A DNA stretch of 64,000 nucleotides. Source: Paractinoplanes durhamensis (GTDB lineage: Bacteria; Actinomycetota; Actinomycetes; Mycobacteriales; Micromonosporaceae). Each line of letters starts with the position of its first letter. Within the stretch, counting starts at the first letter, position 1. The translations under genes were made by a program, and so were the position numbers. Positions 49,962-58,129 of this stretch are shown here, piece after piece. Location of the stretch: NCBI RefSeq assembly GCF_016862175.1, contig NZ_BOML01000071.1, forward strand, positions 80,390 through 144,389, read 5' to 3'. Below the pieces are notes generated by a model. That model was not told where the DNA came from. It did no database searches and saw only the letters and a list, made by a program, of their open reading frames with translations.

Positions 49962-51179
49962 ATGTCCGGCCCGTCCCGCCATCGGCGCATTGCGGCGATA
50001 ACCACACCTGCGCTTGTCGCAGTGCTGGCACTTGTGGTCACGTTCTTCCGGGCGCCGGTTGCGCCGCCCGTCATGCTTCCGGCCGCGGCGGCCTCGATGA
50101 CGGTCGCGCAGGCGATCGCGAGCCAGACCGGTGGGACCGGCACCGTCACCGGCTATGTCGTGGGTGAGCCCACCGCCACCAGCACCGTGCGGACCAGCAG
50201 CTTCACCGGGGACACCGCGCTGGCGCTGGCCGACAGCAGCACCACGACCGCCACCGGGTCGATGCTGTACGTGCAGATCACCAGTTCCTACCGGTCGGCG
50301 TTCGGGCTGCTCACCAACCCGAGCCTGATGCGGACCCAGATCACCGTGACGGGGACGCTCACCGCGTACTTCTCGCACGCCGGTCTCAAGTCGCCGTCCT
50401 CGATGGTCAAGGGCGGCACCGGCAGCACCACCAGCCCGACGACGAGCCCGACGACCAGCCCGACCGTGTCGCCGACGTCGTCCAGCTCGACCGACACCTA
50501 CTACGCGTCGGCGCTCGGCAAGTCGGGCGACAGCCTCAAGAACGCCCTGCACAGCATCATCTCGTCGGGCGTGACGAAGCTTTCGTACGACGGCGTCTGG
50601 AACGCTTTGAAGGTCACCGACCAGGACCCGTCGAACTCGTCCAACGTGATCCTGCTGTACTCGGGGATCAGCCGGTCGAAGACGCTCAACGGTGGCGACT
50701 CCGGCGACTGGAACCGGGAGCACGTCTACGCCAAGTCGCACGGTGACTTCGGCACCACCGCCGGCCCCGGCACCGACCTGCACCACCTGCGGCCGGAGGA
50801 CGTCTCGGTCAACGCGCTGCGCGACAACAAGGACTTCGACAGCGGCGGCAGCGCGGCCACCGGCGCCCCCGGCAACTACACCGACTCGGACTCGTGGGAG
50901 CCCCGCAACGCGGTCAAGGGCGACGTCGCCCGGATGATCTTCTACATGGCGGTGCGGTACGAGGGTGACGATGGCTTCGCCGACCTCGAGGTCAACGACT
51001 CGGTCTCCAACGGCAGCAACCCCTACATCGGCAAGCTCTCCAAGCTGCTGACCTGGAGCGCGCAGGACCCGCCGGACTCGTTCGAGAAGAACCGCAACGA
51101 GGTCATCTACTCGACCTACCAGCACAACCGCAACCCGTTCATCGACCACCCGGAATGGGTTTCGTCGATCTTCGGATAG
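49962..51179 (+). CDS. Secreted endonuclease I family nuclease with N-terminal OB-like domain
   Basis: This is a 405-aa protein from ATG 49962 (CGGAG upstream); an in-frame GTG lies at 49947. A signal sequence or anchor (ITTPALVAVLALVVTFF) is followed by an OB-like domain (about residues 45-140: TVAQAIASQTGGTGTVTGYV; SMLYVQITSSYRSAFGLLTN), a Thr/Ser/Pro linker and the endonuclease I domain: DSGDWNREHVYAKSHGDFG, TDLHHLRPEDVSVNALRDNK and KGDVARMIFYMAVRYEGD. The HVY/P-x-S and LHHLRP motifs bind the catalytic metal. It should degrade DNA or RNA outside the cell, for nutrition or defence. The OB-domain assignment is by pattern only. Confidence 0.9.
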   Translation: MSGPSRHRRIAAITTPALVAVLALVVTFFRAPVAPPVMLPAAAASMTVAQAIASQTGGTGTVTGYVVGEPTATSTVRTSSFTGDTALALADSSTTTATGSMLYVQITSSYRSAFGLLTNPSLMRTQITVTGTLTAYFSHAGLKSPSSMVKGGTGSTTSPTTSPTTSPTVSPTSSSSTDTYYASALGKSGDSLKNALHSIISSGVTKLSYDGVWNALKVTDQDPSNSSNVILLYSGISRSKTLNGGDSGDWNREHVYAKSHGDFGTTAGPGTDLHHLRPEDVSVNALRDNKDFDSGGSAATGAPGNYTDSDSWEPRNAVKGDVARMIFYMAVRYEGDDGFADLEVNDSVSNGSNPYIGKLSKLLTWSAQDPPDSFEKNRNEVIYSTYQHNRNPFIDHPEWVSSIFG

Positions 51180-51203
51180 TCCCAACTGTATGGGGGCACG
51201 GAG

Positions 51204-51239
51204 GCGGCCGCGCACGGTTCACCAACCGGGCGCGGCCGC
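51204..51239. terminator. Bidirectional terminator between the nuclease and hemF
   Basis: A stem of GCGGCCGCGC with GCGCGGCCGC encloses a second stem, CGGTT-CACC-AACCG. It lies 25 bases after the nuclease stop and overlaps the last codons of hemF. Confidence 0.8.
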
Positions 51240-52139
51240 TGCCCAATCCCGCGGGGTGAGGAACCGGTCGCGCATCTCCGCCTCGGGGCTGCCGGGCTCG
51301 GGCGTGACGTCGAAACCCCAGCCGGCCAGCGGCGGCAGCGACATCAGGATCGCCTCGATGTTGCCACCGGTCTGCAGCCCGAACCTGGTGCCCCGGTCAT
51401 AGACCAGGTTGAACTCCACATATCTGCCGCGGCGCAGGAGCTGCCACTCACGCTCCTTTTTGCCGTACGCCTGGTCCAGTCGCCGCCGCACGATGGGCAG
51501 GTAGGCCGCGGCCAGGGTCTCGATGCCGCGCTGCGCCAGGTCGAGGGCGCGTTCCCAGCCGTCCGGGCCGCCGGGTCGCAGCCCGTCGAAGAAGATCCCG
51601 CCCACGCCCCGCGTCTCGCGCCGGTGCGGCAGGTAGAAGTAACGGTCGCAGGCACTCTTGGCCTCGGGATAGAACGCCGGATCGTACTTGTCGCAGTAGT
51701 CCTTGAGCGTCCGGTGGAAATGGGCCGCGTCCTCGGCGTACCCGTAGGAGGGGGTGAGGTCGGCGCCCCCGCCGAACCACCAGGTGTCCTCGCCCATCTC
51801 GAAGTAGCGGAAGTTGGCGTGGAACGACGGCACGTGCGGGTTGTTGGGATGCACCACGGTGGAGAGTCCGGTGGCGAAGAATCCGGCGGCGGGGTCGACG
51901 CCGTGCTCGGCCGCGATGGTGGCCGGCGCCTCGTCGCCGTGCACGGCCGACACGTTGACCCCGGCGCGTTCGAAGACCTGACCGCCCTCGAGGATGCGGG
52001 CCTCGCCGCCGCCCCCGCCCGGCCGGTTCCACCGGTGTGCGGTGAAGCGGCCCTCCTCGTCGCAGTCCTCGAGGGCGCGCGCGAACGCCTCCTGCCCGGC
52101 GCGCATCACTGCGACCACCCGATCGCGACGGGCGCTCAT
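51219..52139 (-). CDS. hemF: Oxygen-dependent coproporphyrinogen III oxidase HemF
   Basis: This is a 306-aa protein from ATG 52139, with GGGGGG upstream; GTG 52148 is an in-frame alternative. The family motifs are all present: RWNRPGGGGGEARILEGGQV, FEKAGVN-like FERAGVNVSAVHG, HPNNPHVPSFHANFRYFE, WWFGGGADLTPSYGYAEDAA, and RGRYVEFNLVYDRGTRFGLQ. It oxidatively decarboxylates coproporphyrinogen III to protoporphyrinogen IX. Most actinobacteria use the coproporphyrin branch (HemY/HemQ/CpfC), so an oxygen-dependent HemF standing alone is noteworthy; no other heme gene is near. Confidence 0.95.
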   Translation of the reverse strand: MSARRDRVVAVMRAGQEAFARALEDCDEEGRFTAHRWNRPGGGGGEARILEGGQVFERAGVNVSAVHGDEAPATIAAEHGVDPAAGFFATGLSTVVHPNNPHVPSFHANFRYFEMGEDTWWFGGGADLTPSYGYAEDAAHFHRTLKDYCDKYDPAFYPEAKSACDRYFYLPHRRETRGVGGIFFDGLRPGGPDGWERALDLAQRGIETLAAAYLPIVRRRLDQAYGKKEREWQLLRRGRYVEFNLVYDRGTRFGLQTGGNIEAILMSLPPLAGWGFDVTPEPGSPEAEMRDRFLTPRDWAAAAPGW

Positions 52140-52222
52140 TCGCGCCACCCCCCGGCCCGCTCAACGATCGACGATCTTGTCGCTCCGGAACGTAGCAAAA
52201 GAGCCGCGCTGCGTGTGCCCCC

Positions 52223-53194
52223 TCAACCGTCCTGATCGACCAGGGCGACCCCGGAAACGGCCAGGCGGAAGGGATCGGGGTGGCCACCGACCTGGAAGGT
52301 CAGCTCGGAATGGCTGCTGGTCTTGCCGCCGACGAACGCATAGACGTGCCGGCACGGATTCGCGTCGACCGGGAAGTCACGGTCGATCGACGGGTAGTAG
52401 TAGGGCTGCTCGTTGTCCTGGGCCCGCACCTTCACCGTGGTCGGCCGGTCGGTCGAGGCCGTGAAGGCCAGTGCGTAGTGCCGGCCCTGGACCAGCTGCA
52501 CGTTCTTGACGATCACCACGTCGCCGGCCCGCTGCGTCCCCGGGCGTACCTCGGCGTCGAAGGCCAGCCCGGCGCTGTGGAGCGGGATCGTGGTGTCGTT
52601 CACCCACCAGGCCGGCGTGGGGCCGACGATGTCCCGGCCGGCCGGGACGGGAGTGTCCGGTCCGGCGCAGGCGTCCGGGGAGGCCGCGGCCGCGAGGCTG
52701 CCGGCGGCCGGCTGCCGGCCGTTCCACCATTGCGTGCCGGCCACCCCCAGTCCACCGCCGGACAGGAAGACGGCGGCCAGGACGAGCCACGCGCTCAGCC
52801 TCGGCCGGGGCCGGACGGCGACCGGCTCGCACGCCGGCGCCGTCGACGGCTCGGCCAGGCTGCGCCACAACTCACGCCAGTGGGCCAACTCGATCTCGAT
52901 CTGCGCCTCGTCCACCTTGCCCGCGGACAGGCAACCCGCGACGTACGACTCGACGAACTCCAGCCGCGGCAGCCGGGGCAGGCGCTTGCCGGCCAGCACC
53001 TCCGACGTGGTGCTCGGCGGCAGCAGCTCGGTGCGCCCGCCATCGGCGAGCCGGCGCCGCTCCGCGATCTTGCTCAACTCGCGGAGCGACAGCCGGCCCA
53101 CCCAGGCTCGTAGCCGTCGCAGCTCGGCGACGAAATCCGCGGCGCTCGCCACCGGCGCCGGCCGACTTCCCACCGTGTTCGCGGCGTCCAACAT
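52223..53194 (-). CDS. Membrane-anchored helix-turn-helix protein
   Basis: This is a 323-aa protein from ATG 53194 (TTG 53221 possible). Residues about 20-120 form an XRE-like domain (FVAELRRLRAWVGRLSLREL, then LLPPSTTSEVLAGKRLPRLP) typical of actinomycete cytosolic HTH modules. A single transmembrane helix (LSAWLVLAAVFLSGGGLGVA) separates it from an extracellular beta-rich domain of about 160 residues (AGDVVIVKNVQLVQGRHYAL; TVKVRAQDNEQPYYYPSIDR). It resembles one-component membrane sensors. The ligand and DNA target are unknown. It is monocistronic. Confidence 0.75.
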   Translation of the reverse strand: MLDAANTVGSRPAPVASAADFVAELRRLRAWVGRLSLRELSKIAERRRLADGGRTELLPPSTTSEVLAGKRLPRLPRLEFVESYVAGCLSAGKVDEAQIEIELAHWRELWRSLAEPSTAPACEPVAVRPRPRLSAWLVLAAVFLSGGGLGVAGTQWWNGRQPAAGSLAAAASPDACAGPDTPVPAGRDIVGPTPAWWVNDTTIPLHSAGLAFDAEVRPGTQRAGDVVIVKNVQLVQGRHYALAFTASTDRPTTVKVRAQDNEQPYYYPSIDRDFPVDANPCRHVYAFVGGKTSSHSELTFQVGGHPDPFRLAVSGVALVDQDG

Positions 53195-53236
53195 AGACCG
53201 AAGCCTATCGACGGACCGCAAGGCCGCGGCACGGTG

Positions 53237-53617
53237 TCAGTTCAGCGGCGGAGCCCCTTCCCAGACGGTGTGGTACTGGTCGCGGACCGCCCGGATCCAG
53301 TTGACGGCGTAATAGATGTCGCGCAGGTAGCAGCCGCCGCCGTTGGCGTCCGGGTAGGTGATGATCTGCCCGGACGGGGTCATCAACTGCCCGGCCACCT
53401 CGCCGCCGTCGGTCGCGAGCTGGTCGCAGACCTCCAGCCGGCGGGACCGGCCGTCGGCGTTGACGGTCAGCGACGCGAAGCCGAGCCGGTTGCCGCCGAC
53501 GGTCAGCGTCATGATGGTCTGGTCGCCGGGCGAGGCCAGCGCGGCGGGCGGGGCGGCGGTGACGGCTCCGGCCACGACGAGGCCGGTGGCCAGGGCGGCC
53601 GCGAGGACGGCCCTCAT
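53237..53617 (-). CDS. Small secreted protein of unknown function
   Basis: This is a 126-aa protein from ATG 53617, starting in an ATGA overlap with the upstream secreted-protein gene. The signal peptide is MRAVLAAALATGLVVAGAVT, with cleavage near ALA-SPG. The mature domain of about 97 residues contains TIMTLTVGGNRLGFASLTVN, VCDQLATDGG, CYLRDIYYAVNWIRAVRDQY and two cysteines. The layout, a short beta sheet with a Cys pair, recalls small protease inhibitors of the SSI type, but key SSI residues are not recognised. It is co-translated with the 384-aa secreted protein, so the two may form a secreted protein-inhibitor or two-component pair. Confidence 0.65.
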   Translation of the reverse strand: MRAVLAAALATGLVVAGAVTAAPPAALASPGDQTIMTLTVGGNRLGFASLTVNADGRSRRLEVCDQLATDGGEVAGQLMTPSGQIITYPDANGGGCYLRDIYYAVNWIRAVRDQYHTVWEGAPPLN

Positions 53618-54768
53618 CCGACGGTCCAGTAGATGTCGGTGCTGTTGCTGGTGTAGCCGAGCGTCATGCCGCACTCCTGGTCCCAGATCTTCGTCGAGAA
53701 GGCCGGGGTCAGTGCGTTGAAGGTCGGCCCGAAGAGCTGGATGCCGCGGAACGCGAGATGTTTGTTCGCCGGCAGCATGTTGCACCCGGCCGCGCCGTAG
53801 GACTCGAGCACGCCACCCTGCGCCTCCTTGAAGACCACGCCGCTGGTGATGTCGATCCGCGATTCGCCGCCGATGGTCTTGTCGACGGTCCGGACCGTCC
53901 AGTGGCAGCCGGTGCCGTCGCTGTTGCAGTCGTTGCCCTCCAGGCCACCCCAGATGGTGTCGCCGGTGTTGACCCGGATGTTCGCACCGCAGACCGCGCC
54001 GCCGGGCCACACGTACCAGCTGGTGGCATACCAGTAGTTGCCGCCGCCGCAGGCGCTCCCGCCGTAGGACAGCACCGGCTGCAGGATGGTCGAGGTGCCG
54101 GTCAGCGACGGGAACACGAAGTCGGTGGCGCCGGCCTTGGCGGGCGCGGCGGGCACCGCGATGTTGACCCACATCCGGCGAAGCCACTGCGGCGCCAGCC
54201 AGTTCGAGGCCATCATCCAGCCGTTGGTGGCCGGAATCGGCCCGGTCCCGACGCTCGTGGCCGAGCGGGCCGCCGAGCCGGCCGCCGAGCCGGCCGCTGA
54301 GCCGGTCGCTGAGCCGGGCGCCGAGCCGGGCGCTGAGCCGGGCGCTGAGCCGGGCGCCGCGGTCTTCTGCGGCCGGGTCAGTCGCGGCTGACTGCAGGCG
54401 GCGACGGTCTTGCGGGTGCCGTCGGCGTAGACGAACGCGCCGTCCTCGAACGTCGCACCGGCAGGCAACTGGTGCACGCACGACTTACGCACCAGCCCAC
54501 CCGGCATCTTGGCCCAGTCCGGCGATTTCAAGGCATTTGCGTACGCCGCGGCATCCGCGCCCTCCGACACCGCGCCGGCCGCCGTGGGCGTCGCGGGCGT
54601 CGCGGCAGAACCAACAGCAGCGGAACCAGCGGCAGTAGAACCAACGGCAGTAGAACCAACGGCAGCGGACTCAGCGGCACCGGCGGCTTCGGCCGGCGCC
54701 ACTCCCCAGCCACCGGCGATCAACAGCCCAACAATTACCGCAGCCGCCCGTTTTCCGATCCTGAACAT
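53614..54768 (-). CDS. Secreted beta-rich protein with Gly-Ser-Ala repeat linkers (G1-peptidase-like fold suspected)
   Basis: This is a 384-aa protein with GGGAGGAG before ATG 54768. The signal peptide is followed by a GSTAVGSTAAGSAAVGS linker, a small domain with two cysteines, a second linker of four-residue repeats (APGS, ATGS, AAGS), and a C-terminal domain of about 210 residues: NGWMMASNWLAPQWLRRMWV, STILQPVLSYGGSACGGGNY, WYATSWYVWPGGAVCGANIR, VNTGDTIWGGLEGNDC. The LQ-x-V ... SWY ... GD-x-I pattern recalls eqolisin-like jelly-roll proteins, but the catalytic Gln/Glu pair cannot be confirmed. The following overlapping gene encodes a small secreted partner. Confidence 0.65.
   Translation of the reverse strand: MFRIGKRAAAVIVGLLIAGGWGVAPAEAAGAAESAAVGSTAVGSTAAGSAAVGSAATPATPTAAGAVSEGADAAAYANALKSPDWAKMPGGLVRKSCVHQLPAGATFEDGAFVYADGTRKTVAACSQPRLTRPQKTAAPGSAPGSAPGSAPGSATGSAAGSAAGSAARSATSVGTGPIPATNGWMMASNWLAPQWLRRMWVNIAVPAAPAKAGATDFVFPSLTGTSTILQPVLSYGGSACGGGNYWYATSWYVWPGGAVCGANIRVNTGDTIWGGLEGNDCNSDGTGCHWTVRTVDKTIGGESRIDITSGVVFKEAQGGVLESYGAAGCNMLPANKHLAFRGIQLFGPTFNALTPAFSTKIWDQECGMTLGYTSNSTDIYWTVG
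54261..54358. repeat. 12-bp tandem repeat coding the Gly-Ser-Ala-(Ala/Pro) linker
   Basis: About eight copies of GCCGAGCCGGGC-like 12-mers, each coding four residues on the minus strand, lie within the 384-aa secreted protein gene. A second array of 15-mers near 54605-54674 codes the GSTAV linker. Such in-frame arrays are prone to length change. Confidence 0.8.
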
Positions 54769-55123
54769 CGCGCTCCTCCCGATCGATGACTGTCATCGCG
54801 GGCAGCGCTTGCGCGACCCGCAGCGACAGCACATCGGCGCGACACGTGACCGGCCACCGGTCCGAACGGGTCCGTACTGATCGGAACGTTCACGAACGTC
54901 CGAACAAAGCAAAATCGCAGGTCAGCACGAGGACGATCGCATCTGTCCACAGCGACGACGGTGACGGCCTGCGGCGAACCGCAATTAACATCGGCGGCCG
55001 CCGCCGCGCCCCGAGCGGCACGCTCAGAACCTCGCGGCCCCGAGCGGCACGCTCGGAAACCTCGCGCTCAGAGCCTCGCGCCCCGAGCGTCGCGCTCAGA
55101 GCCTCGCGCTCAGGGCGTCGCGC
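54769..55123. other. 355-bp non-coding region with an inverted repeat
   Basis: No gene is recognised. The region holds the promoter of the secreted-protein pair and the inverted repeat ACGTTC-AC-GAACGT at 54896-54908, which could be an operator. The part nearest the NTF2-like gene is a G+C-rich repeat array described separately. Confidence 0.5.
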
Positions 55124-55142
55124 TCAGGGCGTCGCGCTCAGG
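55009..55142. repeat. Imperfect tandem repeat array at the 3' end of the NTF2-like gene
   Basis: Units of 14-15 bp of the form CTCAGAGCCTCGCG alternate with CCCCGAGCGGCACG, giving a 28-29 bp higher-order period and about nine units. The array covers the last six codons and the stop codon of the 125-aa gene, so repeat expansion may have set the end of that protein. Confidence 0.75.
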
Positions 55143-55501
55143 TGCTCGTGGACGGCCAGCCATCGACCGTCCTCCGCACGATGGAAGACAATAGTCTCCC
55201 GTTCGTCGAGTGCCTGCTTCGCGCCGGCGAGCAGCACGACGGTGCGGACCCGGTGGCTGAACACCGCGACGTCACCGAACTCCTGGACGTGCTGATCCGC
55301 GGACGAACAGGACAGGACGCGGAAACCGTCGCGCTCCCAGCCGTACCAAAGCTGCTCGTAATCGGCACGGGAGCGCAACGGCCGCTCGTGGGTGTGGAAA
55401 ACGAAGGTGGCGTCGGCGGCGAAGCTGCCGAAATAGGCCGCGGTGTCGTGCGCGGCGAACGCGTCCACCAGCTTCCGCGCGGCCTGAAGCACGTCAGTCA
55501 T
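55124..55501 (-). CDS. NTF2-like (SnoaL/DUF4440) protein
   Basis: This is a 125-aa protein from ATG 55501, which overlaps the agmatinase stop (TGATG). ARKLVDAFAAHDTAAYFGSF, then ADATFVFHTHERPLRSRADY, VFSHRVRTV and ERETIVFHRAEDGRWLAVHE fit the cone-shaped NTF2 fold. Members include ketosteroid isomerases, dehydratases and binding proteins. It is the third gene of the permease-ureohydrolase operon; its role there is unknown. Its 3' end lies in a tandem repeat array. Confidence 0.82.
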   Translation of the reverse strand: MTDVLQAARKLVDAFAAHDTAAYFGSFAADATFVFHTHERPLRSRADYEQLWYGWERDGFRVLSCSSADQHVQEFGDVAVFSHRVRTVVLLAGAKQALDERETIVFHRAEDGRWLAVHEHLSATP

Positions 55502-56484
55502 CAACTTTTCCCAAAAGCTAGGGCGGACAGGATCTCGTAAACCGTGTGCGCCGCCGCGATCCCGGTGATCTCGGCATGGTCGTAGGCGGGTGCGACCTCG
55601 ACGACGTCCGCCCCGACGAGATCGAGCGAACCGAAGCTGCGCAGCACCGCGAGCAACTCCCGGCTGGTCATGCCGCCGGCCTCGGGCGTCCCGGTCCCGG
55701 GCGCGAACGCCGGATCCAGCACGTCGATGTCGATGGAGAGATAGACCGGCCGATCCCCGACCCGGTCCCGGATCCGCTCGGCGATCCCCCGCGCCCCGAG
55801 GTCATCGATCTCGACGCTCGGCACGACGTGAAAGCCCAGCTCCCGGTCGTCGGCCAGGTCCTGGGTGGAGTAGAGCGGCCCGCGCGTCCCGACGTGCAGG
55901 CAGCCGGACCGGTCGATCAGCCCCTCTTCGGAGGCGCGCCGGAACGGCGTCCCGTGGGTGTGCGCCGCCCCGAAGTAGGTGTCCCAGGTGTCGAGGTGGG
56001 CGTCGAAGTGCACGACGGCGACCGGCCCGTGCACCGCCGCCATCGCCCGCAGCAGCGGCAACGCGATGGTGTGGTCGCCGCCGATGGTGACCAGCCGCGC
56101 GGCCCGTTCGAGCACGGCCCGGGCGCCGGCCTCGATCGCGCCGATCGCCTCCCCGATGTCGAACGGGTTGACGGCCAGGTCACCGGCGTCCACCACCTGC
56201 TGCCGGGCGAACGGCTCCACGTCGACCGCCGGGTTGTAGGGCCGCAACAGCCGCGACGATTCGCGAACGTGGCCCGGCCCGAAGCGGGCGCCGGGCCGGT
56301 AGGAGACGCCGGCGTCGAACGGCACGCCGAGCACGGCGACGTCGACGTCGGAGACCTCGTCGATGCGGGGCAGGCGGGCGAAGGTGGCGGGCCCGGCGAA
56401 GCGGGGGACGACGGTCGCGTCGACCTGGCCGACGCGACCGTCCTGAACGATCCGGGGAACAGGGGTGATCCGGGGAACAGACAT
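55501..56484 (-). CDS. speB: Agmatinase/guanidino-acid ureohydrolase
   Basis: This is a 327-aa protein from ATG 56484. The two-manganese site is complete: GGDHTIALPLL, VVHFDAHLDTWDTYFG, and YLSIDIDVLDPAFAPGTGTP. GVPFDAGVSYRPGARFGP and EAGGMTSREL are arginase-superfamily marks of the agmatinase branch. It would hydrolyse agmatine, guanidinobutyrate or a related guanidino compound to urea and an amine or amino acid. The NCS1 permease gene lies 4 bp upstream and an XRE-cupin regulator is divergent, so the operon probably imports and degrades a guanidino or purine-related nitrogen source. The symbol denotes the family; the exact substrate is open. Confidence 0.88.
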   Translation of the reverse strand: MSVPRITPVPRIVQDGRVGQVDATVVPRFAGPATFARLPRIDEVSDVDVAVLGVPFDAGVSYRPGARFGPGHVRESSRLLRPYNPAVDVEPFARQQVVDAGDLAVNPFDIGEAIGAIEAGARAVLERAARLVTIGGDHTIALPLLRAMAAVHGPVAVVHFDAHLDTWDTYFGAAHTHGTPFRRASEEGLIDRSGCLHVGTRGPLYSTQDLADDRELGFHVVPSVEIDDLGARGIAERIRDRVGDRPVYLSIDIDVLDPAFAPGTGTPEAGGMTSRELLAVLRSFGSLDLVGADVVEVAPAYDHAEITGIAAAHTVYEILSALAFGKS

Positions 56485-56488
56485 GTGC

Positions 56489-57988
56489 TCAGACTGCGGC
56501 TTCCCGGAGCGCCCCGACGATTTCCGGTTCGGCGCCGTCCGCACTCGGCACCCCCAGCGGACCCTCCGGCCCGAAGACATAGCGAGGTTCCGGAAAGGCG
56601 AAGAGCAGGATTGCGTACGCCACCGCAGCCGTCCCGATCGACACGAGCAGACTGATGTCGACGCCGCCGGCGACGTTCCGGAACGGCCCCTCGATCAGCG
56701 GCGGATAGTTCGCGAACAGCAGCCCGAGGATCGCCGACGGGATCCAGGCCGCCATCCCCCGCCAGTTGACGCCGCCGAGGAACCAGTAGGCGCCACCGAC
56801 CCGGCCCTGGTTGAAGACTTGCAGGTCGGCCGCCCGGTAGTAGCCACGGCGAACCACATAACCGATCGTCATGATGATCATCCAGGGCGTGGTGCAGATG
56901 ACGATCGCGCCGATGAAGGCGTTCACGCTCGCCATCAGGTCGAAGGCCAGCCGCCCGACCAGGATGAACACGAAGGCGAGCGCACCGATGAACAGCGACG
57001 CCTGCACCCGGTTGAGCCGCGGGAACACCGAGGAGAAGTCCAGCCCGGTGCCGTAGAGCGAGGTGATCCCGGTGGACAGCCCGCCGAGGAACGCGACCAC
57101 GATGAGCAGCACCGCGTACCAGGCGGGCGAGGCGTTGATCAGCGCGACGATGTAGTCGGCCTCCCCCGCGACCAGGGTCGCGGTGAAAACGCCGAAGAGG
57201 AACGGTACGAGCGTCGCGAGCTGGGCGAACAGGGTGGCCCCGAGCAGCCGCGACGGTTTGGTGCCGGCCGGGATGTAGCGGGACCAGTCGCCGAGGAAGG
57301 CGCCGAACGAGATCGGGTTGCCCATCACGATCAGGGCGGAGAGCACGAAGGTGGGCCAGAACGACCCCAGCGCGTACGCATCAGGTCCGGGGTTGTAGCC
57401 GAGGTCGAGCTTGCCGGTGTAGGCGAGGCCGCCGAGCAGGATCAGCAGCGTGTTGCCGATGACCACGACCTTGTTGACCAGCAGCATGAACGCGTAGCCG
57501 TAGATCACCACGACGATGACCACGCCGCCGAGCACCGCGTAGACGATGCCGCGCAGCAGGTCGGAGTCGTGCACCCCGGCCAGCCGGACCAGCGCGCCGA
57601 CGACCGCGTCGCCGCTGACCCAGACCGAGATCGAGTAGAAGGCGATGGCGGTCAGCAGGGACAGGAACGAGCCGACGATCCGCCCGCGGACACCGAAGTG
57701 CGCGCCCGAGCTGACCGCGTTGTTGGTGCCGGTGACCGGCCCGAACAGGCCCATCGGCATCAGAAAGAGGGCACCGACGAGGACGCCGGCGACGGTGGCC
57801 GCGACCGCCTGCCACAACGACAGGCCGAGGATCACGGGGAAGGTACCGAGGATGACGGTGGCGAACGTGTTGGCGCCGCCGAACTGGATGCGGAACAGGT
57901 CCAGGGGCCGCGAGTGCCGATGTTCCGCCGGAATGGTGTCGATGCCGTGCTGCTCGACCTCGGTGATTCTGGGCCGCGTGTCGGTCAT
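56489..57988 (-). CDS. NCS1-family purine/cytosine-type permease
   Basis: This is a 499-aa protein with twelve hydrophobic segments. RPLDLFRIQFGGANTFATVI, then GTNNAVSSGAHFGVRGRIVG and VMGNPISFGAFLGDWSRYIP are typical of NCS1 sodium- or proton-coupled symporters for cytosine, purines, allantoin and similar nitrogen compounds. It is the first gene of the operon with the ureohydrolase; in other bacteria NCS1 transporters are paired with guanidino-compound hydrolases. It is divergent from the XRE-cupin regulator. Confidence 0.9.
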   Translation of the reverse strand: MTDTRPRITEVEQHGIDTIPAEHRHSRPLDLFRIQFGGANTFATVILGTFPVILGLSLWQAVAATVAGVLVGALFLMPMGLFGPVTGTNNAVSSGAHFGVRGRIVGSFLSLLTAIAFYSISVWVSGDAVVGALVRLAGVHDSDLLRGIVYAVLGGVVIVVVIYGYAFMLLVNKVVVIGNTLLILLGGLAYTGKLDLGYNPGPDAYALGSFWPTFVLSALIVMGNPISFGAFLGDWSRYIPAGTKPSRLLGATLFAQLATLVPFLFGVFTATLVAGEADYIVALINASPAWYAVLLIVVAFLGGLSTGITSLYGTGLDFSSVFPRLNRVQASLFIGALAFVFILVGRLAFDLMASVNAFIGAIVICTTPWMIIMTIGYVVRRGYYRAADLQVFNQGRVGGAYWFLGGVNWRGMAAWIPSAILGLLFANYPPLIEGPFRNVAGGVDISLLVSIGTAAVAYAILLFAFPEPRYVFGPEGPLGVPSADGAEPEIVGALREAAV

Positions 57989-58129
57989 GGCGGGGAGCGT
58001 AAGCCGAAGTTATTTGCCACGCAACGGTTGTTGCCTGACGGGCTACTCTTTTACCACGGCGTAACCCCTGGCGCCCCGCTTTTCCACCGCCTTGGACAAT
58101 GCGGTGCGTAGGCGAGCCGGAGGAGGGAC

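Noticed and set aside
54255..54358. CRISPR-like array
   Set aside because: The repeats are 12 bp, in frame and without unique spacers; they code a Gly-Ser-Ala linker of a secreted protein.
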